In this document: piece by piece, positions 5,518 through 5,540 of the stretch
Position numbering within the stretch: the first letter of the stretch is position 1
Layout of the letters: every line of letters starts with the position of its first letter
Assembly: GCA_009712615.1 (NCBI GenBank)
Contig: WASR01000284.1
Location: 1-5,540 of the forward strand
DNA: 5,540 bases
Direction: 5' to 3'
DNA from: Methanobacterium sp.
GTDB taxonomy: Archaea > Methanobacteriota > Methanobacteria > Methanobacteriales > Methanobacteriaceae
Notes under the pieces: generated by a model
Database searches by the model: none
What the model was told of the DNA's origin: nothing
The model's input: only the letters and a program-made list of their open reading frames with translations
Made by a program: the position numbers and the translations under genes

Positions 5518-5540
5518 TTTATTTTAAATTTACCAGATCC

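Noticed and set aside
1..5540. CRISPR array, tRNA, insertion sequence or defence island
   Set aside because: No regularly spaced repeats, tRNA-like cloverleaf, transposase or terminal inverted repeats were seen, and none of the five genes is a recognised defence component.

Overview
The window most likely comes from a methanogenic archaeon of the Methanobacteriales (Methanobacterium-like). This is inferred from the AT-rich sequence, heavy use of ATA, AGA and AGG codons, archaeal-type TATA elements with a purine-rich BRE-like stretch about 25 bp before a start codon, oligo-T tracts instead of GC-rich bacterial terminators, and protein families common in that group. No rRNA or marker gene is present to confirm it. 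All five genes lie on the + strand.

Layout: (1) 195-833, a six-helix DUF998 membrane protein. (2) 938-1516, a TetR/AcrR-type repressor. Its promoter is the clearest in the window: a TATA box, then a 16-bp palindrome, then an apparently leaderless ATG. (3) 1619-3523, a YhgE/Pip-family membrane protein with one N-terminal helix, a roughly 395-residue external domain and five C-terminal helices. A bulged stem-loop touches its stop codon and an oligo-T tract follows. (4) 3777-4994, an internal-cysteine Ntn hydrolase of the C45 / acid ceramidase / acyl-CoA:6-APA acyltransferase type. (5) 5095-5517, a cysteine-rich DUF3795 protein with an added C-terminal zinc ribbon.

How the genes fit together: the repressor and YhgE/Pip gene form the most convincing unit. 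A TetR gene beside a yhgE-type gene is a recurring arrangement, and the palindrome suggests autoregulation of a membrane-stress or export-related pair. The DUF998 gene may or may not belong with them. The hydrolase and DUF3795 gene are separated by 100 bp holding a perfect 25-bp palindrome that overlaps a second inverted repeat, so the DUF3795 gene probably has its own control.

I see no mobile element, CRISPR array, RNA gene or defence system. The most interesting signals are regulatory: the TetR operator, the 5040-5078 repeats, the stem-loop after YhgE, and a six-codon ORF whose stop overlaps the hydrolase start. The unusual residues around the hydrolase active site also merit a look.
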